Shown here in pieces: positions 34,417-42,746 of a stretch of DNA of 64,000 nt. How positions within the stretch are numbered: position 1 is the stretch's first letter; each line of letters starts with the position of its first letter. Origin of the DNA: HKCCE3408 sp038530555 (GTDB taxonomy: Bacteria; Pseudomonadota; Alphaproteobacteria; Rhodobacterales; Rhodobacteraceae); the NCBI GenBank assembly GCA_038530555.1, contig JBCBCN010000008.1:151510-215509 (forward strand), given 5' to 3'. A model generated the notes under the pieces. The model saw only the letters and a list, made by a program, of their open reading frames with translations. It was not told where the DNA came from and ran no database searches. The position numbers were made by a program, and so were the translations under genes.

Positions 34417-35193
34417 CTACTTGCTCTGCATCTTCGCGATCATCTTCAGGACGGCCCGGCGCGGCAGAAGCGGCGTCACCCAGTTCAGCATGAACCCCAG
34501 CTGCGGCTCATTGATCGCGATCAGCTCACCGCGCAGCATCGCCTCATAGCCCAGGCGCGCAACCGAGGCGGGCGTGGCGCCTTTCTGGTTGGCCAATCCG
34601 GTATCGCCCAGGCCGGCCGTGTCCACAAACTCCGTGTTCACCAAACCGGGGCAGAGCGCCGTCGAGGTGATCCCATGGCCGCGCAACTCCTGGTCCAAAG
34701 CCTGGCTGAACGAGGTCACGAAGGCCTTGGTCGCGAAATAAACCGCCTGAAAGGGCCCGGGGATAAATCCGGCGGTCGAGGCGACATGCAGCATCCGGCC
34801 CTTGCCGCGCGCCCGCATGTCCTGTCCGAAATGGTGGCTGAGACTGACCAGCGCCGAGATGTTCAGATCGATCATCGCCTGATCCTTGGCCAGATCCCGG
34901 TCGAGGAACGCGCCGTGGCCGCCAAAGCCCGCATTGTTCATCAGGATCTCAACCTCGAGGCCGCGCGCTTTGACATCCTCATAGAGCTCGCGGGCCAGCT
35001 CGGGCGTGCCCACGTCCTTGGCGATCACGGTCACATCAATGCCGTTGGCCTCGACCAGTTCGGCCTTGAGCGCCTCCATCGGTTCGGCCCGGCGCGCGAC
35101 CAGGATCAGATCGCCACCCTTGCGGGCATGGACGCGGGCGAGGGCGGCGCCAATCCCAGAGGAGGCGCCGGTGATGAGGGCTGTTTTGGGCAT
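34417..35193 (-). CDS. Short-chain dehydrogenase/reductase
   Basis: 258 residues, classical SDR. Cofactor motif TALITGASSGIGAALARVHA; NNAGFGGHGAF; catalytic Ser in MLHVASTAGFIPG and Tyr/Lys in VYFATKAFVTSFS. The arrangement LILVARRAEPMEALKAEL indicates NADP preference (Arg pair). C-terminal part is longer than in minimal SDRs (AMLRGELIAINEPQLGFMLNWVTPLLPRRAVL), as in DltE/YqjQ-type proteins of unknown substrate. Converges on the aldo/keto reductase with 21 bp between. Confidence 0.9.
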   Translation of the reverse strand: MPKTALITGASSGIGAALARVHARKGGDLILVARRAEPMEALKAELVEANGIDVTVIAKDVGTPELARELYEDVKARGLEVEILMNNAGFGGHGAFLDRDLAKDQAMIDLNISALVSLSHHFGQDMRARGKGRMLHVASTAGFIPGPFQAVYFATKAFVTSFSQALDQELRGHGITSTALCPGLVNTEFVDTAGLGDTGLANQKGATPASVARLGYEAMLRGELIAINEPQLGFMLNWVTPLLPRRAVLKMIAKMQSK

Positions 35194-35281
35194 GGATATC
35201 CTCCTAGGGCGGCAATATTCGCGTGACCCCTAAGATAGGGATAACAACTGGCCTCGCAAAGATCTTGCCGAATAGAGGCCG

Positions 35282-35839
35282 TCAGCCCACAGCGCGTAGG
35301 GCAGTGGCCAGGGCGTGGTGCAGCGAGGCCGCCGCGCTTCTGAGCCCCATGATCTCGTAGCGCTCGGGCGAGACACACAGCACGAGACAGCTCAAATGGT
35401 GGATCAATGTGCGCTCGGCCTCGCCGCCCTGATGCTGGGGCGCATCAATGGGGCATAGGAGCGCTAGCGCCCGGTGCAGCTCCGGGCCTTCCATCGCAAA
35501 GGCGGCAAAGGCATCGCTTTGCTCGGTCACGGCGGCTTTGACTTGGTAGAGCTCCGACAGCTCTCCAGCGAGATCCCCGACTCCGTGCGCTTCGATAAGC
35601 CATTGCCCGGGCCCCTGCCAGATCGCGCGGCGCCCATCCGCGCCCGCCATCCGCCCCGGTCCCGGGAGGTCCGCGCCAAGCCAGGGGCGGAGCGCAGCGT
35701 TGAGCCCGGTTTCATCCCCGCCAAGCACCGCAAGGCCCGCCCGAGCGCAATGGGGCAACTCCGACAGCTGAAAGGGTCCGATGGCCTCTGTCCGAGGCTC
35801 AGTATGGCCCAGGGGTGTGAGGGCGGTGAAGCTATCCAC
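35282..35839 (-). CDS. soxG: Sarcosine oxidase, gamma subunit
   Basis: 185 residues from the GTG at 35839, which has a strong GAGGGGGG site; an ATG at 35884 (200 residues) is the alternative but adds residues that look like read-through of the soxA frame. Recognised by LRPWLGADLPGPG, WQGPGQWLIEAHG and a terminal LVLCVSPERYEIMGLRSAAASLHHAL, the gamma-subunit pattern. Helps bind folate at the alpha subunit of the heterotetramer. Overlaps soxA by 8 bp. Confidence 0.87.
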   Translation of the reverse strand: MDSFTALTPLGHTEPRTEAIGPFQLSELPHCARAGLAVLGGDETGLNAALRPWLGADLPGPGRMAGADGRRAIWQGPGQWLIEAHGVGDLAGELSELYQVKAAVTEQSDAFAAFAMEGPELHRALALLCPIDAPQHQGGEAERTLIHHLSCLVLCVSPERYEIMGLRSAAASLHHALATALRAVG

Positions 35840-38807
35840 GTTGCCGCCCCCCCTCTGGATCAACGAAATGCGGTGAGACGACATCGGCCTCGCTCTCCAC
35901 GCCCGTCAGCGGGCTTGAGACGCGGATCACCTCGCCGTGGCGCGCGCGACCATTGCGCAGGAGGGCAAGCGCGATGGGATGGCCCAGAACCGGCGAGAAA
36001 CAGGCCGAGGTGATATAGCCCTGATCATGCTCGGCATCGGCGGGCGTGCCCCGGGTGAAGAGATGCGCGCCCGCGGGCAGAGCGTCTTTCCCATCGGCGG
36101 GCTTGAGGCCCACCAGGCGCAGACCGTCCTCGGCCACCAGCCCCTCGCGCTGCGACAGGACCCGGCCGATCGCGTCCTTTTTCGACGACACCATCCCGCC
36201 GAGACCAAGCTCGAGCGCGGTGGTCGTTCCGTTGAGCTCATTGCCCGCTACATGGCCCTTCTCGATGCGCATCACACCCAGCGCTTCGGTGCCGTAGGGC
36301 GTGACGCCAAGATCGGCGCCCTCGGCCATCAGCGCGCGCATCAGGGCATCGCCGTAGCGCGTCGGCACGGCCAGCTCAAAGGCCAGCTCACCGGAGAACG
36401 AGATCCGGAAAAGCCGCGCTTTGACGCCGTTCTTCAGCCTTGTCTCGGTGCAGGCCATAAAGGGGAAGGCCTGCGCGCTCAGGTCCAGGTCCACGATCCG
36501 GCTTAGGAGCGCGCGCGCATTTGGCCCGGCAATCGAGACCTGGGCCCAGACTTCCGTCGTTGAGACGATCTGCACATCGGCGCTTGGCATCAGGCATTGG
36601 CGCACGAAATCCATATGGCGCAGCACCGGCCCGGCATTGGCCGTGGTCGTCGTGACGACATAATGTTGCTCGGCCAGGCGCGCGGCGGTGCCGTCATCCA
36701 TCATCAGCCCGTCTTCGCGCAGCATCAGGCCGTAACGGCACTTGCCCACCGGCAGTTTGGCGAAGCCATTGGCATAGATCTGATTGAGATATTCCGCCGC
36801 ATCGGCGCCCTGCACGTCGATCTTGCCGAGCGTCGTGACATCGCAGATCCCGACGCCCGCCCGCACGGCAAGGACCTCGCGGTCCACCGTCTCGCGCCAG
36901 GTCGTCTCACCGGCTTGCGGGAAATACTGCGCGCGCAGCCAGAGGCCCGCTTCGGTGAAGACCGCGCCTTGTTCCTCGGCCCAGGCATGGCTCGGCGTGC
37001 GGCGGGTGGGGCGAAAGTCCCCCCGGGCCGAGCGTCCGGCAAAGGCGGCGATGGGCACGGGGGTATAGGGCGGCCTGTAGATCGTCGTGCCCGTCTGCGG
37101 CACCGGCGCCCCCGTGACCTCGGCCATCACGCCGAGGCCCAGGACATTGCCGATTTTGCCCTGATCGGTGGCCATCCCAAGCGTCGTGTAGCGCTTGAGA
37201 TGCTCGACCGAGCGGAAGTTTTCTTGCAGCGCCTGCTTGATGTCCTTGTGGGTGACGTCGTTCTGCGGGTCGATCCAGGCTCTGGACCGCGCGCTGGCCC
37301 AGGTCGTTTTCGGCGTCTCGACCAGCCAGAAGGGCGTGATGTTGACCGGCGCGTCCTCGGCCTCGGGCAGGGCGGCGGGCTGACAGGGGCGACCGATATC
37401 GTTGAGCGCCTCGGCGGCAGCGCGCGCGCCACTGCTCAGCGCGGCCTGGGTTGAGAACAGCCCGGCGGCTGCCCCCGCCACGCTCAGGCCCGGCACGCCC
37501 CTCTCTGCCGGCACGAAGGCCGCGATATCCTCTTGCCAGACCGGGCGGCCCCGGTGGTGACAGGTCAGGTGCACATTCGGATTCCAGCCGCCGGAGACGC
37601 CCAAGGCGCCGCATTCGAGCCTGAGGGCCGTGCCGCGCCCCTTGCGGTATGTGATGCCCTTGAGCCCGCGCCGCCCCCAGGAGCCGCAGACCTCGGAGCC
37701 TGCAATCACGCGGAAATCCGCGCTTTCGGGCGCCTCGGCCCGGGTGTCGATGACGGCGGCGACATTGAGGCCATGGGCCAGAGCATCCCGCGCGGTGCGG
37801 TGCCCGTCATCGTTGTTGGTGAACACGGCGATCGTGTCGCTCGGGGCGGCGGCCCAGCGGTTCATATAGGCCCTGAGCGCGCCCGCTTGCAGGATGCCGG
37901 GCCGGTCATTGTCGGCGAAGGCGATGGAGCGCTCCGTCGCACCACTGCACAGGATTGCGCGCTGGGAATAGACCCGCCAGAGGATCTGTCGCGGTGTGCC
38001 AGCGCTGGGGCCGGTTGCATGCTCGGCCACCCGCTCGAGCACGCCGTAGATGCCATGGTCCCAGGCGCCGATGACCGTGCTGCGGCGCATAAGGCGCACG
38101 TTCGGCAGGCTGTCGAGTTCTGCCCAGGCCTCCGCCGCCCAGTCTGCCGCGCTGTCTTGCCCAATCGCCTCTTGCTCGGCATTGAGCCGCCCGCCCGCGC
38201 GGCTATCCTCATCGGCCAGGATCACCCGCGCCCCGGCCCGACCAGCGGTGAGCGCGGCAGCAAGGCCTGCCGGTCCCGCGCCAATAACCAGGAGATCGCA
38301 GTGCAGAAACCCTCTGTCATAGGCGTCCGGATCGTCCTGACCGCTCAGCGCGCCAAGCCCTGCCGCGCGGCGGATCGCAGGTTCATAGAGCTTTTCCCAA
38401 AAGGCCGCGGGCCACATGAACGTCTTGTAGTAGAAGCCCGCCGTCAAAAACGGCGCTAGCGCATCGTTCACCGCCATCGCGTCCCAGCGGAGCGAGGGCC
38501 AGCGGTTTTGCGATTGCGCCGTCAGCCCGTCGAAAAGCTCGGTCACGGTGGCGCGCGTATTGGGATCGGCCCGTCCGCCCGTGCCCAGGGTGACAAGCGC
38601 GTTGGGCTCTTCGACGCCCGCCGAGACCACGCCCCGGGGCCGGTGGTATTTGAACGACCGGCCCATGACTTGCACGCCATTGGCCATGAGGGCTGAGGCC
38701 AGCGTGTCGCCCGCATGCCCGGTATAGCTTTGCCCGTCGAAGCGGAACCGAAGCCGCGTCTCGCGGTCGATCTGCCCACCCTTGCTCAGCCGGTGCCCGC
38801 CCTTCAT
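35832..38807 (-). CDS. soxA: Sarcosine oxidase, alpha subunit
   Basis: 991 residues, the usual size. N-terminal ferredoxin-like part (LRFRFDGQSYTGHAGDTLASALMANG), a nucleotide fold LLVIGAGPAGLAAALTAGRAGARV, a middle region with WRVYSQRAILCSGATERSIAFADNDRPG, and a C-terminal GcvT-like folate domain (RAGVGICDVTTLGKIDVQGADAAEYLNQIY, and RIEKGHVAGNELNGTTT). With the beta subunit it oxidatively demethylates sarcosine to glycine, H2O2 and methylene-THF. Part of the run soxB-soxD-soxA-soxG. Confidence 0.96.
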   Translation of the reverse strand: MKGGHRLSKGGQIDRETRLRFRFDGQSYTGHAGDTLASALMANGVQVMGRSFKYHRPRGVVSAGVEEPNALVTLGTGGRADPNTRATVTELFDGLTAQSQNRWPSLRWDAMAVNDALAPFLTAGFYYKTFMWPAAFWEKLYEPAIRRAAGLGALSGQDDPDAYDRGFLHCDLLVIGAGPAGLAAALTAGRAGARVILADEDSRAGGRLNAEQEAIGQDSAADWAAEAWAELDSLPNVRLMRRSTVIGAWDHGIYGVLERVAEHATGPSAGTPRQILWRVYSQRAILCSGATERSIAFADNDRPGILQAGALRAYMNRWAAAPSDTIAVFTNNDDGHRTARDALAHGLNVAAVIDTRAEAPESADFRVIAGSEVCGSWGRRGLKGITYRKGRGTALRLECGALGVSGGWNPNVHLTCHHRGRPVWQEDIAAFVPAERGVPGLSVAGAAAGLFSTQAALSSGARAAAEALNDIGRPCQPAALPEAEDAPVNITPFWLVETPKTTWASARSRAWIDPQNDVTHKDIKQALQENFRSVEHLKRYTTLGMATDQGKIGNVLGLGVMAEVTGAPVPQTGTTIYRPPYTPVPIAAFAGRSARGDFRPTRRTPSHAWAEEQGAVFTEAGLWLRAQYFPQAGETTWRETVDREVLAVRAGVGICDVTTLGKIDVQGADAAEYLNQIYANGFAKLPVGKCRYGLMLREDGLMMDDGTAARLAEQHYVVTTTTANAGPVLRHMDFVRQCLMPSADVQIVSTTEVWAQVSIAGPNARALLSRIVDLDLSAQAFPFMACTETRLKNGVKARLFRISFSGELAFELAVPTRYGDALMRALMAEGADLGVTPYGTEALGVMRIEKGHVAGNELNGTTTALELGLGGMVSSKKDAIGRVLSQREGLVAEDGLRLVGLKPADGKDALPAGAHLFTRGTPADAEHDQGYITSACFSPVLGHPIALALLRNGRARHGEVIRVSSPLTGVESEADVVSPHFVDPEGGRQRG

Positions 38808-39088
38808 GAGCCGCTCTCCCGTAGGGCCACGTCACGGGCCAGCTCAACGGCAGTGATCTCATGGCTGAGCGTATCGCGCGTCACCACCAGCCAGGAGCGG
38901 TCTCCCTGTTCATGGTACCAAAGCTCTCGGTGTTGCCCCGCCGGGTTGTCGCGCAGGTGCAGATAGTCGTGGAACGCGTCCAATGCGCCTTCAGCGCTAG
39001 GATCGGGGCGCGCCAACAGGCTGGCATCGCCCAGATAGGTGAACTCGCTTGCATCGCGCGGGCCGAGAAGGGGATGGGGGATGATCAT
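38804..39088 (-). CDS. soxD: Sarcosine oxidase, delta subunit (lacking the usual zinc cysteines)
   Basis: 94 residues. The fold signature GPRDASEFTYLGDA, then HLRDNPAGQHRELWYHEQGDRSWLVVTRDTLSHEI, identifies the delta subunit. The canonical zinc ligands (a CPYCG-like start and a Cys after the HxxxG histidine) are replaced: the start reads IPHPLLGPRD and the later Cys is Asp. Zinc is therefore unlikely to bind. Start overlaps the soxB stop by one base; stop overlaps the soxA start by 4 bp. Confidence 0.92.
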   Translation of the reverse strand: MIIPHPLLGPRDASEFTYLGDASLLARPDPSAEGALDAFHDYLHLRDNPAGQHRELWYHEQGDRSWLVVTRDTLSHEITAVELARDVALRESGS

Positions 39089-40338
39089 CAGTGCAGATTA
39101 GGCTGCGCGCCCGAGCCCTTCTCATCGATCATCAGGCCACGGCGGAACCGGTCAAAGCGGTAGGCCGTGGCGGTTTTGTGCGGCGTGTCGGTGGCGAGTA
39201 GATGGGCGTAGACATAGCCCGAGGCGGGCGTCGCCTTGAAGCCGCCATAACACCAGCCGCCATTGAAATAGAGCCCTTCTATATCCGTCCGGTCGATGAT
39301 GGGGGAGCCGTCCATGCTCATATCCATCACACCGCCCCACATCCGCACCATGCGCGCGCGCCCAAGTGCGGGGAAGAGCGCCATGGCGCCCTCGCAGACA
39401 TCCTCGACCACGGGCAGGCCGCCGCGCTGGGCATAGCTGTTGTAGCCGTCGATATCGCCGCCAAATACGAGGCCACCCTTGTCGGATTGGCTGATGTAGA
39501 AATGCCCCGCGCCATAGGTGACGACGCCGGGGATGATGGGTTTCAGCGCTTCGGAGACGAAGGCTTGAAGGACGTGGCTTTCGATGGGCAAGCGCATGCC
39601 GGCCTGGGCCATGACCCGGCTGGAGGAGCCGGCGACGCAAACGCCCACCACTTTGGCGCCGATCCGCCCGCGCGAAGTTAGCACGCCGGTGCAGATGCCG
39701 TTCTCGATCTCGAAGCCTGTGACCTCGCAGTTCTGGATAATGTCAACGCCCAGCCGGTCGGCCGCGCGGGCATAGCCCCAGGCCACCGCATCATGGCGCA
39801 CCGTGCCGCCGCGATGCTGGGCCAGGCCGCCCAGGACTGGAAAGCGCGCCTGATCGAGGTTCACGAAGGGATAGCGTTGTTGGATTTGAACAATGTTCAG
39901 AAATTCCGCATCGGCGCCGTGAAAGAGCATCCCGTTGCCCCGGCGGATCGCCGCGTCGCGCTGCGCATCGGAATGAACAAGGTTCAGAATGCCGCGCTGG
40001 CTGACCATGGCGTTGTAATTGAGCTCCTGCTCCAGGCCCTCCCAAAGCTTGAGCGAGAACTCATAGAACGGCTCATTGCCCGGCAGCAGATAGTTCGAGC
40101 GGATGATCGTGGTGTTGCGGCCCACATTGCCGCCACCGATCCAGCCCTTTTCGAGCACCGCGATGCGCGATTGGCGGTAAACGCTGGCGAGGTAATAGGC
40201 CGTGGCAAGGCCATGCCCGCCGCCGCCGACGATGATGTAGTCGTAGTCGGCCTGGGGTTCGGGGTCGCGCCAAGCCGGGCCCCAGCCGGTGTGACCGCGC
40301 AATGCGTTTCGGATAAGCTGCCAGGCAGAGTAGCGCAT
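39088..40338 (-). CDS. soxB: Sarcosine oxidase, beta subunit
   Basis: 416 residues. Flavin-carrying subunit that oxidises sarcosine. The FAD fold is DYIIVGGGGHGLATAYYLAS; VLEKGWIGGGNVGRNTTIIRSNYL and the later VAWGYARAADRLGVDIIQNCEVTGF fit the DadA/SoxB family; the C-terminal MDGSPIIDRTDIEGLYFNGGWCYGGFKATPASG contains the substrate and FAD contacts. First gene of soxBDAG; about 225 bp separate it from the divergent histidine kinase. Confidence 0.96.
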   Translation of the reverse strand: MRYSAWQLIRNALRGHTGWGPAWRDPEPQADYDYIIVGGGGHGLATAYYLASVYRQSRIAVLEKGWIGGGNVGRNTTIIRSNYLLPGNEPFYEFSLKLWEGLEQELNYNAMVSQRGILNLVHSDAQRDAAIRRGNGMLFHGADAEFLNIVQIQQRYPFVNLDQARFPVLGGLAQHRGGTVRHDAVAWGYARAADRLGVDIIQNCEVTGFEIENGICTGVLTSRGRIGAKVVGVCVAGSSSRVMAQAGMRLPIESHVLQAFVSEALKPIIPGVVTYGAGHFYISQSDKGGLVFGGDIDGYNSYAQRGGLPVVEDVCEGAMALFPALGRARMVRMWGGVMDMSMDGSPIIDRTDIEGLYFNGGWCYGGFKATPASGYVYAHLLATDTPHKTATAYRFDRFRRGLMIDEKGSGAQPNLH

Positions 40339-40562
40339 CGATCCATCCTTCGGGGCCGACGATCCGGCAATTCGCGGGGATTGTCACGTGGCATTTGCGG
40401 CTTGAAATTACCCCAGCGCGACAAAGTGGTGATATGCCTGCGGCAGGGTGGCACAGCTGCGCGGCAGGTGGGCAGTTTGACGCCGATCAAGAGGCGCAAA
40501 CTGGGGCGATCCCTCGGCGATCTTCACGTCTCGTTAAGAGGGTCCACGCTAGCTTAAGAGCG

Positions 40563-42134
40563 ATGAATATGCACTCCGCAGATCCTCAGGCCGATCCCGG
40601 ACCGCGCGCGGCCAGCTTTTTCCAGAACATCGCCGCAGCGATGGTGATGACGGATAACGATTGGCGGATCACGGATGTGAACGCCGCCTTTTTGACGCTG
40701 TTCCGGCGCGAGGCCAGCGATCTGATTGGCAGTCCTGTGGACACGATTTTTCTACCCAGCGCGGCGACGGCGCCGAGCGCTGTTGCAGCCGGTCGCAGCG
40801 ACGGCGCGCAGAGGGGTGCAGCACGGCACGTGATGGCCAGCCAAGAGGGCAAGACATATGCCTCTTTCCTGCGCGGCGATGGCACTCGATTTGCCGGCGC
40901 GATCTTGTGCAACGGTCTCAAGGATGAAGACGGCGCGGTGATCGGACACGGCGCGATTGTGCGCGACGTCTCGGGCGCAGTGGTCGAGCAAAGCGATCAG
41001 GTTCGCGCGCTCGAGGCCCGCGCGGCGGAGTTTACGATGCTTCACGCGCTTTACCGCCGGACGCCCGCGATGATGCACTCGATCGATCAAAGCGGCTCAA
41101 TCATCGACGTCTCGGAGAAGTGGCTTGAGACGTTGGGCTATGCGCGCGAGGAGGTCGTCGGCAAACCTTCGATCAGCTTTTTGAGCGAGGCGTCGCGGGA
41201 CTATGCCATCAACGAAGTGCTGCCGAAATTTTGGCGCGAGGGCGCCTGCCACAACGTGCCCTATACGATGGTGCGCAAGGACGGCCGCCCCATGGAAGTG
41301 GAGCTTTCGGCGGTGGTCGACGGGGTCGGGCCCCAGGCCTGCACTTTGGCGATCATGTCCGATGTGAGCGCCCGCAACACCGCGATGCGGTCCTTGCGCA
41401 AACGCTCCCAGGATCTGCAGAATTTTGCCCATATCGCCGCCCATGACCTGCAAACCCCGCTCCGCCATATCAGCGCCTTCGGCACGCTCTGCGCGGACGA
41501 ATTGGCCGATGGCAGCGTGGAGGAGGCGCAGAAGATGCTGGCCAGCATGCGTAACTCTGCGGACCGGCTTTCTAATTTGCTGGACGCTCTATTGATCTAT
41601 ACCCAAGCCGGTCGCGCCCAAGCGCAGTTCGCGCGCGCCAATCTGGGTGAGATTATTGACCGCGTCTTGAGCGAGATCGGCGAGCAAATCGAGGCGACAG
41701 GCGCTAAGATCTCGGTGGGTGAGATGCCAGAGATTACCTGTGATATGGAGATGATGGGCCAGGTGATCGGCGTGCTGATCGACAACGCTCTGACCTATGT
41801 TGGACCTGGTATTGAGCCCGATATTGCGATCACAGCACGACAGTGCGTATCCGAGACGATGCTTCGGATTCAGGACAATGGGATCGGTGTCGACACCGAG
41901 TTCCAGGACCGGATCTTCCTGCCGATGCGCAGGCTCCACAGCAAGGACGGCGCCTATCCCGGCAATGGGGTCGGCCTGGCATTGTGCCGTTATCTGGTCG
42001 ATGCCCAAGGCGGTACGATCGGCATCGAACGCAGTGATGAGCGCGGCTCAGTGTTTTATGTCACGATCCCCCATGTCCAGGATGCGGCGCAGATGGCGGG
42101 CTTGGATGAAGTCACGCAGATGCCGACGATTTAG
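40563..42134 (+). CDS. PAS-domain sensor histidine kinase (orphan)
   Basis: 523 residues from the ATG at 40563; the frame extends upstream without coding character. Two PAS domains are visible: residues about 20-130 (FFQNIAAAMVMTDNDWRITDVNAAFLTLFRRE) and about 155-270 (MMHSIDQSGSIIDVSEKWLETLGYAREEVVGK). A HisKA domain follows with the phospho-acceptor in AHDLQTPLRHISAF, then HATPase_c with the N box IGVLIDNALTYV, G1 IQDNGIGVD and G2 GNGVGLALC. The HisKA form is that of the bacteriophytochrome class. No membrane segment, so cytoplasmic. No response regulator gene is adjacent; its partner is unknown. Confidence 0.88.
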   Translation: MNMHSADPQADPGPRAASFFQNIAAAMVMTDNDWRITDVNAAFLTLFRREASDLIGSPVDTIFLPSAATAPSAVAAGRSDGAQRGAARHVMASQEGKTYASFLRGDGTRFAGAILCNGLKDEDGAVIGHGAIVRDVSGAVVEQSDQVRALEARAAEFTMLHALYRRTPAMMHSIDQSGSIIDVSEKWLETLGYAREEVVGKPSISFLSEASRDYAINEVLPKFWREGACHNVPYTMVRKDGRPMEVELSAVVDGVGPQACTLAIMSDVSARNTAMRSLRKRSQDLQNFAHIAAHDLQTPLRHISAFGTLCADELADGSVEEAQKMLASMRNSADRLSNLLDALLIYTQAGRAQAQFARANLGEIIDRVLSEIGEQIEATGAKISVGEMPEITCDMEMMGQVIGVLIDNALTYVGPGIEPDIAITARQCVSETMLRIQDNGIGVDTEFQDRIFLPMRRLHSKDGAYPGNGVGLALCRYLVDAQGGTIGIERSDERGSVFYVTIPHVQDAAQMAGLDEVTQMPTI

Positions 42135-42339
42135 AGGCCGAAGAGATAGCGGGCGAAGATCGAAGGATCGAAAATACAGCGGACGAAGCTTTTGTGGGCC
42201 AAGGCGTGGTGGGAGCGAGATCTTTGCATGATGTCGGCATGAATGCGTCTAGCCGATCTTCAGCCGGCCTTTTGGTGCTGGCGCTGCAATATGTGCGCGG
42301 TGTGAAGGTCCAGGCGGAGTGACGTTTAACGGCAGTGCT

Positions 42340-42576
42340 CTAGCCCCAAAGTGCTGCGTCGGCTTTTATCGCGGCGACCACCAATTTGGCGCGCCCTTCA
42401 ATGCCCGGCCCGCGACCCAGGGCCATTAAGTTGGCCTCGATATCGACCAGATAGCTCACGACCTCGCTCTCGGGAACTCTGCGACGCAGCCGACCTGCCG
42501 CTTGCAGCAGATAGGTGTCGTACTCGTCGGCAAAGTGAAGCCAATCTTGATCGTGCCAGGCGTGCCCATCATGCAA
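42340..42576 (-). CDS. Hypothetical protein, small
   Basis: 78 residues, no signal peptide or membrane span. The core DWLHFADEYDTYLLQAAGRLRRRVPESEVVSYLVDIEANLMALG is amphipathic-helical and looks like a conserved alphaproteobacterial domain whose members have W..F..EYD.YL and IE...M patterns. Function unknown. Base composition is like the neighbours. Separate from both flanking genes by about 200 bp, hence probably its own unit. Confidence 0.6.
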   Translation of the reverse strand: MHDGHAWHDQDWLHFADEYDTYLLQAAGRLRRRVPESEVVSYLVDIEANLMALGRGPGIEGRAKLVVAAIKADAALWG

Positions 42577-42746
42577 AAGGCCGATTGGACCCCATGTCGA
42601 CCAGCCCCCGATCGATCCAGAATTTTCGCGTAGGCGGGCTAGTTTGATTTTTTCCGGCGGCTGCAGGTCAACGCTCCTGCACAGGTTCGGGCAGGTCTGA
42701 CGTTAACAGATCGCTTACCCCACGAAACGGTCACTGGCGGCACGGA

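Noticed and set aside
42239..42322. 27-codon plus-strand frame after the histidine kinase
   Set aside because: No ribosome site or recognisable feature; too short to support.
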